Assembly: GCA_046351455.1 (NCBI GenBank)
Contig: JAXLYM010000032.1
Location: 37,741-101,740 of the forward strand
DNA from: JADJRH01 sp046351455
GTDB lineage: Bacteria; Myxococcota_A; Polyangia; Polyangiales; Polyangiaceae
Reading direction: 5' to 3'
DNA length: 64,000 nt
The notes below the pieces were generated by a model. That model was not told the origin of the DNA. It did no database searches and was given only the letters and a program-made list of their open reading frames with translations. Of the stretch, positions 56,618-64,000 are shown piece after piece. Position 1 is the first letter of the stretch; each line of letters starts with the position of its first letter. The translations under genes and the position numbers were made by a program.

Positions 56618-56745
56618 TGCCCCCCAGGGGGCGCTCGTCGCGTTCGCTCCTCGCGCCCGCGCCCCCCAAGCCCGGCCGGGCGCTCCGCGCCCTTCGCTCG
56701 CAAAGCTCGCGCCCGGTCGGGGGGCGCCCGTTTCCCCGAAAAGAG
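56618..56745. repeat. GC-rich palindromic repeat after the permease gene
   Basis: GTGCCCCCCAGGGGGCGC, GCGCCCCCCAAGCCCGGCCG, GGGCGCTCCGCGCCC and GCCCGGTCGGGGGGCGCCC make several overlapping stems. Its layout resembles family B in reverse order but the bases differ. It lies between two plus-strand genes. Confidence 0.55.
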
Positions 56746-56843
56746 TATCTTCCCACGCGCCACCGGTAGAAACCAGTTGTGGCGAGCGACGTACGCTCTC
56801 GGGCGCCCTTCAAAGGCGCTCTTCAGCAAAATCCGGGAGAACC

Positions 56844-57389
56844 ATGAGTCAAGAGCAATTGAGCGCCGAAGAAGCGGCGATGGTGGCCACGTGGGAGCAG
56901 CACCTCGGGGCCGAGTTCGGGATGAAGAGCGCCAGCGCCGCTCTGGAGACGATGTCCGCGCACCCGTACGTCGTCCTGGTGCCGGTGGCCACCGGAGGCA
57001 CGGGCCGCGACGGCGTGGGGACCTTTTATGGCGACCACTTCTTGCCAGCGATCCCCGACGACATGATGATGACGCCGGTCGCGCGCACCCTCGGCAAAAA
57101 CAGGCTCGTTGATGAGCTCGTCCTGAAGTTCACCCACTCCATCCGCATGGATTGGTTCCTGCCGGGAGTCGAGGCCACCCACAAAAAAATAGAGATGGCG
57201 TTCGTAGCCGTCGTGGAGTTCGAGGACGGAAAGGTCTCCGGAGAGCGCCTCTATTGGGACCAAGCGTCGGTGCTCGCCCAACTAGGCCTCATCGATCGCT
57301 CCTTGCCAGTCGTGGGCCCTGAGGGAGCGCGCCGCCTCCTCGACCCGAGCGTCCCCATGAACGAGCTGATGCACCGCGCAAAGGCCTGA
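56844..57389 (+). CDS. NTF2/SnoaL-like protein
   Basis: 181 residues, soluble. It matches the group of SnoaL-like proteins with TFYGDHFLPAIPDDMMMTPVART, RLVDELVLKFTHSIRMDWFLPGV and FEDGKVSGERLYWDQASVLAQLG, often annotated as NTF2-like or (wrongly) carboxymethylenebutenolidase. The cone-shaped fold usually binds a small hydrophobic ligand; the substrate is unknown. A moderate upstream region with a GC-rich repeat precedes it. It stands apart from the next gene by about 180 bases. Confidence 0.82.
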   Translation: MSQEQLSAEEAAMVATWEQHLGAEFGMKSASAALETMSAHPYVVLVPVATGGTGRDGVGTFYGDHFLPAIPDDMMMTPVARTLGKNRLVDELVLKFTHSIRMDWFLPGVEATHKKIEMAFVAVVEFEDGKVSGERLYWDQASVLAQLGLIDRSLPVVGPEGARRLLDPSVPMNELMHRAKA

Positions 57390-57570
57390 GATCCAGGGTT
57401 ATCCCCCCTCGTCGTGCTCGCGGCAAAGCTGCTCCGCGGGGCTCCGTTCACCGGCCAGAACGCTCTCGGGCGCCCCGCTCCATTACACGTGCTTTCACCG
57501 AAGCTGGCGTTCTCTCGCGCGAATGTCCAAGAGGAGCATCGCGAGCAGCGATCACCAGGAGAGCGACGAG

Positions 57571-57813
57571 ATGAGCACGAGCGCACCCCAGGCCAACCCC
57601 TTCGAGTACTTTGATCAGGTGTGCGGCCGGGCCGAGCTGGATGTGATTGAGGAGCGACACCGCCTCTGCAAGGCGTGCGATAGCTACGTGGACCGCACCC
57701 ACCAGTGCCGCGAGTGCTGGTGCTTCATGGACGTGAAGGCGCGACGCCCCGGCGCGACTTGCCCTCTCGGCAAATGGGGAGTCGCGCCGGCGGCCAAGAT
57801 CAACGGCGCTTGA
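57571..57813 (+). CDS. Tiny Cys-rich zinc-ribbon protein (DUF6171-like)
   Basis: 80 residues from ATG 57571, set by AGGAG upstream. After EYFDQVCGRAELDVIEERHR it has LCKACDSYVDRTHQCRECWC, FMDVKARRPGATCPLGKWG: six Cys in a pattern like the small phage-type/DUF6171 proteins ending in CPIGKW. The Cys set probably binds zinc. The function is unknown, and similar proteins are known mainly from phages and their hosts. The stop abuts that of the convergent PLP enzyme gene (shared TGATCA at 57811-57816). Confidence 0.72.
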   Translation: MSTSAPQANPFEYFDQVCGRAELDVIEERHRLCKACDSYVDRTHQCRECWCFMDVKARRPGATCPLGKWGVAPAAKINGA

Positions 57814-59061
57814 TCACGCCATCGCCGCGTCGAGGGCGAGCCGCAGCTCGTCGGCCAGATCGCGCCAGTATTCGACTCCCACCGAGAGCCGCACGAGGCC
57901 CTCCGTGATCCCGCACGAGGCCAGGTCTTGCTCGGACATCTCCGAGGCCGTGGTCGTGCGCGGGTGCGACGCGAGCGACTCCACGCCTCCGAGCGAGACA
58001 GCCAGTTTGATGATCTTGAGCGCGTTCAGGAAGCGGAACGCCGCCGGCCGGCCGCCCGCGATCTCGAAGGCGATCATCGACCCGGGGGCGTTGCATTGCT
58101 CGGCCACGATGCGGGCCTGATCGCCCACGAACAGCGACGGATGGTGCACCTTCACCAGCGCGGGATGCGACTTGAGCGCGTTCACGATCTTCACGGCGTT
58201 CTTCGACTGCTTGATCATGCGCAGCCACAAGGTCGCCATGCTGCGCTGAAGGAGCCACGCGGTGAACGGCTCACAGATGGTGCCGAGGAACGCGCGCGTC
58301 GCCTTCACTCGACCGAGCAGCGCCGGATCCCGCAGCGTCACCGCGCCGGCCACGAGATCGCTGTGCCCGCCCAAAAACTTGGTGGCTGAATACAACGCGA
58401 TGTCCGCGCCGTGCAGCAGCGGTGATTGAAACACCGGGCCAAGGAAGGTGTTGTCGACCAGGAGCAGGGCGCGTCCGCTGGGGACATGAGCGTCGATCCG
58501 GGCGCGCAGGGCCTTCAGATCGATCATGTGGAGAGTCGGGTTCGCGGGCGTCTCGATGTAGACGAGGCACACGTCCTTGGCGTGCTCCCTGAGCGCCTCA
58601 TCCCATTTGCCGTCCTCGACGGAGACGGCGCGAACCTGCCACTCTGGCAGCATGTGATTGAGGAAGTGGTCCGTGCCGCCATACACCGGCCGCTGATAGA
58701 GCACCACGCTCCCTGGCCGCGCGAACGTGAGGATCGTCGTCGTGATCGCGGCCATCCCGCTCGTGAACACGGCCGCGGCGCGCGCGCCCTTCTCGACGGA
58801 GCGCAGCGCGTCCTCGAACATCTCGGCGTTCGGGTGGTTGAGCCGCGCATAGATCAGCTCCGACCGCGCCCCCGCCGGCGCCTCCGTCTTTCCGAGCGCC
58901 ACCTCGAACCAGTATGCGGCTTGTTCCGCCGACTCGAAGACGAACGTCGACACAGGGTAAATCGGGGGCCGCACCGCGCCGACGCTCAGCGAGGGATCGA
59001 AGCCCTCCGAGATCGAGCTGGTCTGCGGGTGAACGTGCGAGCGCGGGCGATGAGTGCTCAT
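57814..59061 (-). CDS. Cys/Met metabolism PLP-dependent enzyme (cystathionine gamma-synthase/lyase family)
   Basis: 415 residues from ATG 59061 (MSTHRPRSHVHPQ; ATG 59079 is possible, the much longer frame is not). Family features: PPIYPVSTFVFESAEQAAYWF, YARLNHPNAEMFEDALRSVE, FTSGMAAITTTIL, YGGTDHFLNHMLPEW, ETPANPTLHMIDL, VDNTFLGPVFQSPLLHGAD and the PLP lysine in LYSATKFLGGHSD. It catalyses beta/gamma-elimination or replacement on Cys, Met, cystathionine or homoserine esters; which reaction cannot be read from the sequence. The region upstream is the divergent Uma2 gene. Confidence 0.92.
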   Translation of the reverse strand: MSTHRPRSHVHPQTSSISEGFDPSLSVGAVRPPIYPVSTFVFESAEQAAYWFEVALGKTEAPAGARSELIYARLNHPNAEMFEDALRSVEKGARAAAVFTSGMAAITTTILTFARPGSVVLYQRPVYGGTDHFLNHMLPEWQVRAVSVEDGKWDEALREHAKDVCLVYIETPANPTLHMIDLKALRARIDAHVPSGRALLLVDNTFLGPVFQSPLLHGADIALYSATKFLGGHSDLVAGAVTLRDPALLGRVKATRAFLGTICEPFTAWLLQRSMATLWLRMIKQSKNAVKIVNALKSHPALVKVHHPSLFVGDQARIVAEQCNAPGSMIAFEIAGGRPAAFRFLNALKIIKLAVSLGGVESLASHPRTTTASEMSEQDLASCGITEGLVRLSVGVEYWRDLADELRLALDAAMA

Positions 59062-59318
59062 GCGCCGACGTCGCACCATCCGTGTTCCGACGTCAAGATC
59101 CACCGCGCCGAAGAGCCATGGTCGCCCCGCGTCAAGAAGAGGCGTGCGCGCCACCACGAGGCTTTGGAAGTGACGAGGTATTCGTATACAAACTGGCAAA
59201 AACCGCCCACGAAGCTGAAACGCTGAAAGTGACGGGAAAGCGCTTGAAATAAAGTTCCGGTGCCGTCGAGGTACGGCATTGCGGAGGCGGGTCGCTTCGG
59301 GCAAGATGGGGGGAGACA

Positions 59319-60137
59319 ATGGCAGTCATCGAGCACACCCACCTTGAGCGTCCTGCGATGCACGGACACAAGCGTTATGTGCGGGCGCCCCAACCTGTCT
59401 ACTTTCCCTCTTCGGAAGAGATGCCCGAGACGAACCGCCACCTCGAGCTGCGTACGGCGCTCTATCAGATCTTGCAGCATGAGCTCGCCGCTCGCGCCAC
59501 CATCGGCTCCGATCAGTTCGTCTATTACTCCCCAACGACCTCGAAGAAGAAGCTCGCCCCCGACGCTTTTGTGAGGCTCGGCCAGCCGCACGCGACGTTC
59601 CGAGTGTGGAAGACGTGGCTGCGCGGCGCGCCGGACATCGCGGTCGAGGTCGTGAGCGACTCGGACGAAGGCGAGGAAGATTGGAACGCCAAGCTGGAGC
59701 GCTATCGCGAAGCCGGCATTGGTGAGGTCGTCCGGTTCGATCCCGACGACGCGGCGCACCCCGTTCGAGTCTGGGACAACATCGATGGAGACCTCGTCGA
59801 GCGCGAGGTCCCGGACGGTGAGCTGTACGAGTGCACGAGCCTGGGCCTGTTCTGGGTAGCGGTGCCGCACCCCGCGTTCGTCCGCATGTTGCGCCTCGCC
59901 CGCGATCGGTCCGGTCACGATCTCCTTCCCACGCCGGTCGAAGCGGAGGCGCGCGCTCGTCAAGAGGAGGCGCGCGCTCGTCGGGAAGCCGAGCAGGCGC
60001 GAGACAACCTCACCGCGGAGGTCGCCGAGCTTCGTCGTCAGCTCGAGGCCTTGTCCACGTCAGGCGCAAAGTCCGCCTCCCGATCTCGCAAGCCTGAAAA
60101 GAAGCGACCAGCCGCGCAGAAGAAGCCGCGCGGCTGA
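59319..60137 (+). CDS. Uma2-family putative endonuclease (DUF820)
   Basis: 272 residues. The PD-(D/E)xK-like Uma2 domain (about 30-195) has PDAFVRLG, APDIAVEVVSDSDEGE and NAKLERYREAGIGEVVRFDP, with candidate catalytic D, E and K in the usual order. A C-terminal coiled coil (ARARQEEARARREAEQARDNL) and Lys/Arg tail follow. GGGGGAG precedes the ATG. Uma2 proteins are very common in myxobacteria and cyanobacteria, and their target is unknown; DNA cleavage is predicted from the fold only. Confidence 0.88.
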   Translation: MAVIEHTHLERPAMHGHKRYVRAPQPVYFPSSEEMPETNRHLELRTALYQILQHELAARATIGSDQFVYYSPTTSKKKLAPDAFVRLGQPHATFRVWKTWLRGAPDIAVEVVSDSDEGEEDWNAKLERYREAGIGEVVRFDPDDAAHPVRVWDNIDGDLVEREVPDGELYECTSLGLFWVAVPHPAFVRMLRLARDRSGHDLLPTPVEAEARARQEEARARREAEQARDNLTAEVAELRRQLEALSTSGAKSASRSRKPEKKRPAAQKKPRG

Positions 60138-60153
60138 TCGCTGAGTCACCGCA

Positions 60154-61137
60154 TCACATCTTCTGGAGAGATCCGCAGTCCAGGTCGCCGCCCAGCGAGT
60201 AGATCTTCGCCTTGTAGCGCTCGCCGTCCTGGTATCCCTTCCACTTCGAGGCGTTGTTCATGTCACAGGACAGCTCCTTCTTCGAGGCGTCGTCCGTGAA
60301 GTAGACTGTATACGTCTCGGTTCGCTTGCCTTCGCGCTCGCATCCGCGGCAGTTGCCGGTGTTCGTGACGCCGGTCCCGGGCCATTTCGGCTCCTCGTTC
60401 GGGCCTCCCGAGGACTTCGCCGTCCGCACTTCATGCCACTTGTTCACGCCGTACGTGCACTGTTCGGGGGCCGTGGTGCACTCCTGCTTTTCTTTGAAGG
60501 TGCCGTCTCCATTGTCGACCTTCTTCTTGGTGCACACCGTCTCGCCCTTGGCGCGGCTCTTCACGCGGGCGTCCCCGGGCATGCTGGAACAAGCCCCTTT
60601 CTCCTCCACCTCCTCGAAGCGCTCCACCGCAATTTCACGCGTCCACTCGTGCCGCGCCACGGTCACCGTCGCGTCCTTCTTCGAGCAAGCGCGCGCCACG
60701 AACAGGCCAATCACCGCCACCAAGATCAGCCCCACGATCCACCCCACGCTGCTCTTTTTGGGGGGCGCCGCCGGGGACTGGGCCTGTCCAGGGTAATTGC
60801 CTTGTCCAGGGTAAGGGGCCTGTCCGGGGTAGGGGGCGCCCTCTTGTCGCAAGCCCACGTCTCTCCCGCCCGCGAGGGGGCTGCCGCATTGACTGCAATG
60901 CGCGCACCTCCGGCTCATGGGGTTTCGGCACGCGGGGCACTGGAGATCGGCGCCGACGAACTGGTGATCTTGCACCGCGACGCGCTCGTTATCCGGCGGG
61001 AAATAGCGCCTCGCCGGGTCCTGAGGGGCGCCGCAGTTGGGGCAGAATCGGTGGGTCAGCCCCAGCAGCTTCTTCTGCTGGCAATACTGGCAGTCCCACA
61101 TCATCTCGTAGGTCTTCTCGGTGGTCGTCGTGCTCAC
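60154..61137 (-). CDS. Double zinc-ribbon, single-pass membrane protein
   Basis: 327 residues starting at GTG 61137 (AAGGA upstream). The N-terminus has two zinc ribbons (WDCQYCQQKK..RFCPNCGAP and LQCPACRNPMSRRCAHCSQCG), then PYPGQ repeats, then one membrane helix (SVGWIVGLILVAVIGLFVARAC). A C-terminal domain of about 180 residues contains eight or more Cys (CTKKKVDNGDGTFKEKQEC, CTYGVNKWHEV, CRGCEREGK). With no signal peptide, the ribbons are probably cytoplasmic and the Cys-rich domain periplasmic (inference). The function is unknown. Confidence 0.8.
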   Translation of the reverse strand: MSTTTTEKTYEMMWDCQYCQQKKLLGLTHRFCPNCGAPQDPARRYFPPDNERVAVQDHQFVGADLQCPACRNPMSRRCAHCSQCGSPLAGGRDVGLRQEGAPYPGQAPYPGQGNYPGQAQSPAAPPKKSSVGWIVGLILVAVIGLFVARACSKKDATVTVARHEWTREIAVERFEEVEEKGACSSMPGDARVKSRAKGETVCTKKKVDNGDGTFKEKQECTTAPEQCTYGVNKWHEVRTAKSSGGPNEEPKWPGTGVTNTGNCRGCEREGKRTETYTVYFTDDASKKELSCDMNNASKWKGYQDGERYKAKIYSLGGDLDCGSLQKM

Positions 61138-61204
61138 TTCATGTCCTTGTGTTCTCTTCGCGCCGGAGAGTCTGGGCCGATGACTGCCGCTCCGCGACTC
61201 GATA

Positions 61205-62191
61205 TCAACCCGTCGTCCTGCGGAATCGAGAGGGGTTGTCTCCCATGTCCTTCGTGAAGGCCCGCCGAAAGGCCCGCTCGTCCTCGTACCCCACGCGCGC
61301 GGCGATCGTCTGGACCGCGTCGGTCGTCGTCCGCAAGAGCCCCGCGGCCGTCTCCATCCGAAGGCGGCGCTGAAAGGCCGCGGGCGGGTGCCCTGTCGCG
61401 GCGACGAAGCGACGGCTCAACGTGCGCGCCGTCACGCCCACCTCTCGCGCGAGCGCCTCCACGTCCAGCGCGCGCGCGAGATCCGCTCGCAAGATCGCCT
61501 CCGCCTTCGTGACGACGCGATCGTTCCGCGCGAGGTGCGCCACGATCTTGAAAGGCCCCTGCGCGCTGCGGGCGTCGTCGACGATCAGGTAGCGCGCCAC
61601 CGCGTGCGAGAGCTCGGCCCCCGCGAAGCGACGCACCACGTGCAGCGCGAGATCGATCTGCGCCAGCGCCGCGCCCGCCGTGATCGCGCGATCGGCCGCG
61701 ACGACCAGCTCATCTTCCACGAGCCTCACCGCCGGATAACGCGATCGAAACACCGGCGCGAGCCACCAGCTTGTTGTGGCTGGAGCGCCGTCCAGGACGC
61801 CGGCCTCCGCGAGCAAGAACGTGGACGAACAGCTCGCCGCGAGCAGCGCCCCGGAGGACGCCGCGCGCTCGATGTGCCGCGCGAGGGCCCGCGTCCCCTC
61901 GGCCTTCACGTCGACGAGCACCTGCGCGACATCAGCCATCCCCGGCCCGAACACGAGCGCGATGTCGGCCCGCTCCTCGCCGAGCGCCCCGTCGACGCGC
62001 AGCGATTTCCCCACCGAGGTGCCGACGGCTCGCCCGTCCAGAGATCGCACCGCGCATCGAAACAAAGGCGACGAGCCGCCGAGCGCCTTCGACAGCAAAT
62101 TAGCCGTCCCGAGCACGTCGAGCGTGACGGCGACCCCGGATCCAAAGCACCGCTCGGTGACGATCAGATCCACGGCGAGCGGTCCCGGCAT
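61205..62191 (-). CDS. GlxA-type transcriptional regulator (DJ-1/PfpI + AraC HTH)
   Basis: 328 residues from ATG 62191. The N-terminal DJ-1/PfpI-like domain (about 1-175) has ADIALVFGPGMADV, ALLAASCSSTFLLAEAGVLDG and ATTSWWLAPVF with the usual nucleophile-elbow Cys. The C-terminal AraC-type double HTH (about 220-325) includes LARALDVEALAREVGVTARTLSRRF and QTIAARVGYEDERAFRRAFTKDMG. It would regulate a small operon in response to a small ligand. No obvious target operon is nearby; the divergent/adjacent lipase is only a candidate. Confidence 0.92.
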   Translation of the reverse strand: MPGPLAVDLIVTERCFGSGVAVTLDVLGTANLLSKALGGSSPLFRCAVRSLDGRAVGTSVGKSLRVDGALGEERADIALVFGPGMADVAQVLVDVKAEGTRALARHIERAASSGALLAASCSSTFLLAEAGVLDGAPATTSWWLAPVFRSRYPAVRLVEDELVVAADRAITAGAALAQIDLALHVVRRFAGAELSHAVARYLIVDDARSAQGPFKIVAHLARNDRVVTKAEAILRADLARALDVEALAREVGVTARTLSRRFVAATGHPPAAFQRRLRMETAAGLLRTTTDAVQTIAARVGYEDERAFRRAFTKDMGDNPSRFRRTTG

Positions 62192-62281
62192 GCGGCGAGC
62201 GTACACAATCGCGCGCCGTTCGACCGCCTCTTCAAAGTTGCCACCGGGCCCGCTCGGGATTCGTCACATTTCATTTTCGTC

Positions 62282-62319
62282 GGATTTACAAGGGGCTCCG
62301 CCCCTCGTTTCACTCCCCC
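62282..62319 (+). repeat. Solo family D repeat
   Basis: GGATTTACAAGGGGCTCCGCCCCTCGTTTCACTCCCCCG matches the arms at 17889 and 18132 with a one-pair shorter hairpin. Its minus strand supplies the stop codon of the lipase gene (62310-62312). Confidence 0.75.
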
Positions 62320-63401
62320 GAAGAGCAAAGTGAGCGACTGGAAGGGCTGCACGAGGAGATGTGATGATCAGGCTTCTCGGCGCGGCACGGCTCGGGGACG
62401 GTCACGCCGGATCCCGCGGCGGCGTCCCCTGGATGGGCCGGCGCGTGGGCCGCGAGCCACTCGCTGATGCCGCGGATGATCGCGTCGTGCTCGGGCTCGT
62501 GGAGGAGGTCGTGCACCAGCTTCGGGCAGCTCCACAGCGAGCGATCCTTCGACGACGCGCCGGTCACAAACTCCTTGGATCCGCGAGGCAACGTGATCTC
62601 GTCGGCCTCGCCGTGGATCGCGAGGATCGGGAGCGTGAATTCGGCGCGATGCTCGGCGATGCGATCCATCGTGTCGAGCAGCCCCGCGACCGTGCGCGCG
62701 GGCACGTCGGCGAGATCCACGAACGGATCGCTCTTCGCCGCGGCGATCACGTCCGGCGCCCGCGAGAACTTGTCGATCGGCAGCGAGAGCGCGCCCGCCC
62801 CTGGAAACAAGGCCGAAGCGAAGTGCGCCCCGAATTTCGCGCCGCCGCCCGCGTCCGCGGCGAGGGCCGGCGCGCTCAAGAGCAGCCCGCTCACGTCGGC
62901 CTGATGATCGAGCACGTACCCTGTCGCGATCGCGCCCCCCATGCTGTGACCGAGCACGAACACAGGCAGCGCGCCCTCGGCTTTCTTGCTGCGCTTCACG
63001 AACGAGTCGAGGTCACTCAAGTAGTCGGCGAAGTCGTCGACGCGCTGCGATTTCCCATCGGATCGCCCGTGCCCGCGGTGATCGTACGAGCGCACCGAGA
63101 ACCCCTGCTTCGCCAGCGTGATCGCGAAATCGCCGTAGCGCGCCGAGTGATCTTTGAGCCCGTGCACCACCACGAGCACGCCGCGCGCGTCGGCCTTGGG
63201 TCGCCACGAGCGCTCGAAATGCACCCATCCGCCTTCGCTCTCGTACGTCGACTCGCTGACGAGGACGCCGTCCTTCTCTTCGGTGTGCGGCGCAAATGGC
63301 CTGGGCGCGCGCGCCTCAAACGCGGCGCATCCGGTGAGCGCCGCCATCGCGAGCGCCGTGGCAAACAGGGTGAGAGTGGCGTCGATCCTCGAGATGGTCA
63401 T
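62310..63401 (-). CDS. Alpha/beta-hydrolase lipoprotein (monoacylglycerol lipase-like)
   Basis: 363 residues from ATG 63401 (GAGGAG upstream; the longer frame start is rejected). Signal peptide with strong lipobox LTGC. The hydrolase domain has oxyanion VVVHGLKDHSARYGDF, YDHRGHGRSDG, nucleophile GHSMGG, Asp in HGEADEITLP and catalytic His in the LVHDLLHEPEHD segment, matching monoacylglycerol lipases. Activity on envelope or dietary lipids is inferred. The last residues (after HPGDAAAGSGV) are unconserved, and the stop falls inside the repeat at 62282-62319, so the tail may have been re-cut by repeat insertion. Confidence 0.9.
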   Translation of the reverse strand: MTISRIDATLTLFATALAMAALTGCAAFEARAPRPFAPHTEEKDGVLVSESTYESEGGWVHFERSWRPKADARGVLVVVHGLKDHSARYGDFAITLAKQGFSVRSYDHRGHGRSDGKSQRVDDFADYLSDLDSFVKRSKKAEGALPVFVLGHSMGGAIATGYVLDHQADVSGLLLSAPALAADAGGGAKFGAHFASALFPGAGALSLPIDKFSRAPDVIAAAKSDPFVDLADVPARTVAGLLDTMDRIAEHRAEFTLPILAIHGEADEITLPRGSKEFVTGASSKDRSLWSCPKLVHDLLHEPEHDAIIRGISEWLAAHAPAHPGDAAAGSGVTVPEPCRAEKPDHHISSCSPSSRSLCSSGE

Positions 63402-63571
63402 CGCGAAAGCTCCTCGATCCAGCCGCGGAGGATGCGCGCGAACCCGCCCCGATTGAAGGGCCGCCGCGGACGAAATGCGGACGAGGACGGACACGCCGCG
63501 GGGCCGCGACGCGAGGGCCCAGGCGATGCGTCCTTCGCCAGGCGAGGGCCCTGCGTGGTAGAAGCCGGCTC

Positions 63572-64000
63572 GTGACCGCGTCTCCGCGCCCTTCGTTCGC
63601 CTGGATCTTGTCCGCGGCGAAGGTGCTCATCGTGGTGGGCGTGATCCTCGGCGCGGTGTCGGCGCGCGTCGTGTACTCGGGGGAGCGCGAAATAGCGCTC
63701 TCCACGGCAGGTCTGCGCGCCGGCGATCCGCACGAGGCGGCGCTCCACGCTCGGCGCGCGGCCGGTTTTTATGCGCCGGGAGCGCCTCACGTGCGCGTCG
63801 CGTACGAGCGATTGATCGCGCTCGCCGTGAAGGCCGAGCAGGTGGGCGACGTCGCGACCGCGCTCTACGCGTGGGAGGCCGTGCGCTCCGCAGCCTTGGA
63901 GACAAGGTGGATCGTGACCCCTCACGCGGACGATCTCGCGCGCGCCAACGCGTCGATCGCGCGCATCCAGGCCGCGCAGGAGCGCCCGCTCGGCACGCGC
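63572..64000 (+). CDS. Membrane protein, truncated by window edge
   Basis: Open from GTG 63572 to the right edge (143 residues seen, no stop). It begins VTASPRPSFAWILSAAKVLI with one clear hydrophobic helix (VLIVVGVILGAVSARVV), then an Ala/Arg-rich helical region (GLRAGDPHEAALHARRAAG, VAYERLIALAVKAEQVGDV). It is divergent from the lipase gene, 170 bases between starts. The topology suggests a single-pass membrane protein with the helical part in the periplasm. The family is not recognisable from this part. Confidence 0.6.
   Translation, partial: MTASPRPSFAWILSAAKVLIVVGVILGAVSARVVYSGEREIALSTAGLRAGDPHEAALHARRAAGFYAPGAPHVRVAYERLIALAVKAEQVGDVATALYAWEAVRSAALETRWIVTPHADDLARANASIARIQAAQERPLGTR

Noticed and set aside
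59062..59319. Longer start of the PLP enzyme
   Set aside because: The extra 86 residues are not family-like and overlap the divergent Uma2 promoter region.

Overview
The window looks like a stretch of a myxobacterial chromosome, probably from the Polyangium/Sorangium side (inference). The signs are very high GC with G/C-ending codons, many predicted lipoproteins, Myxococcus-type Cys-rich repeats with EGF domains, a eukaryotic-like Ser/Thr kinase, FHA proteins with proline-rich linkers, a GGDEF/EAL protein, and many GC-rich palindromic repeats between genes. No tRNA, rRNA, CRISPR array, phage integrase or transposase was found.

Layout. (1) 1-17.9 kb is housekeeping and envelope: a large DUF3857-like protein cut by the left edge and overlapping murB, several lipoproteins, glyoxalase I, a Ser/Thr kinase next to a formylglycine-enzyme-like protein, Lon protease, an M50 membrane protease, a zinc-ribbon/FHA protein and a Cys-rich EGF-type surface protein. 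(2) 18.2-26.9 kb is the first half of a type VI secretion locus, mostly on the minus strand: tssG, tssF, tssE, two tandem hcp genes and a T6SS-type FHA protein (TagH), with a lipoprotein and a PAP2-like membrane protein between them. (3) 26.9-34.9 kb separates the two halves: a LysM/SLT lytic transglycosylase, xseA with a repetitive N-terminal extension, aroE and a GGDEF/EAL regulator. (4) 34.9-47.0 kb is the second half on the plus strand: tssJ-tssK-tssL-tssM, a terminator, then tagF-tssA-tssB-tssC and another terminator. (5) 47.1-64 kb holds a 7-repeat Cys-rich choice-of-anchor lipoprotein, a DinG-type helicase, a PpiD-like PPIase overlapping an M16 peptidase, an ABC-2 permease, an NTF2-like protein, a tiny zinc-ribbon protein, a Cys/Met PLP enzyme, a Uma2 protein, a zinc-ribbon membrane protein, a GlxA-type regulator, a lipoprotein lipase and a membrane protein cut by the right edge.

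How the genes work together. Together the two T6SS halves supply the membrane complex (TssJLM), baseplate (TssEFGK), sheath (TssBC), cap/initiator (TssA), tube (Hcp x2) and post-translational control (TagF, TagH). ClpV (TssH), VgrG (TssI) and PAAR are absent here and must be encoded elsewhere if the machine works. TssL has no peptidoglycan-binding extension, so the LysM transglycosylase between the halves could be the wall-remodelling partner (inference).

The most unusual non-coding structures are an exact 53-bp tandem triplication linking xseA and aroE through a chain of ATGA stop/start overlaps, a 14-unit GC-rich minisatellite upstream of xseA, and several families of dispersed multi-hairpin repeats, one of which shows compensatory stem changes between copies.
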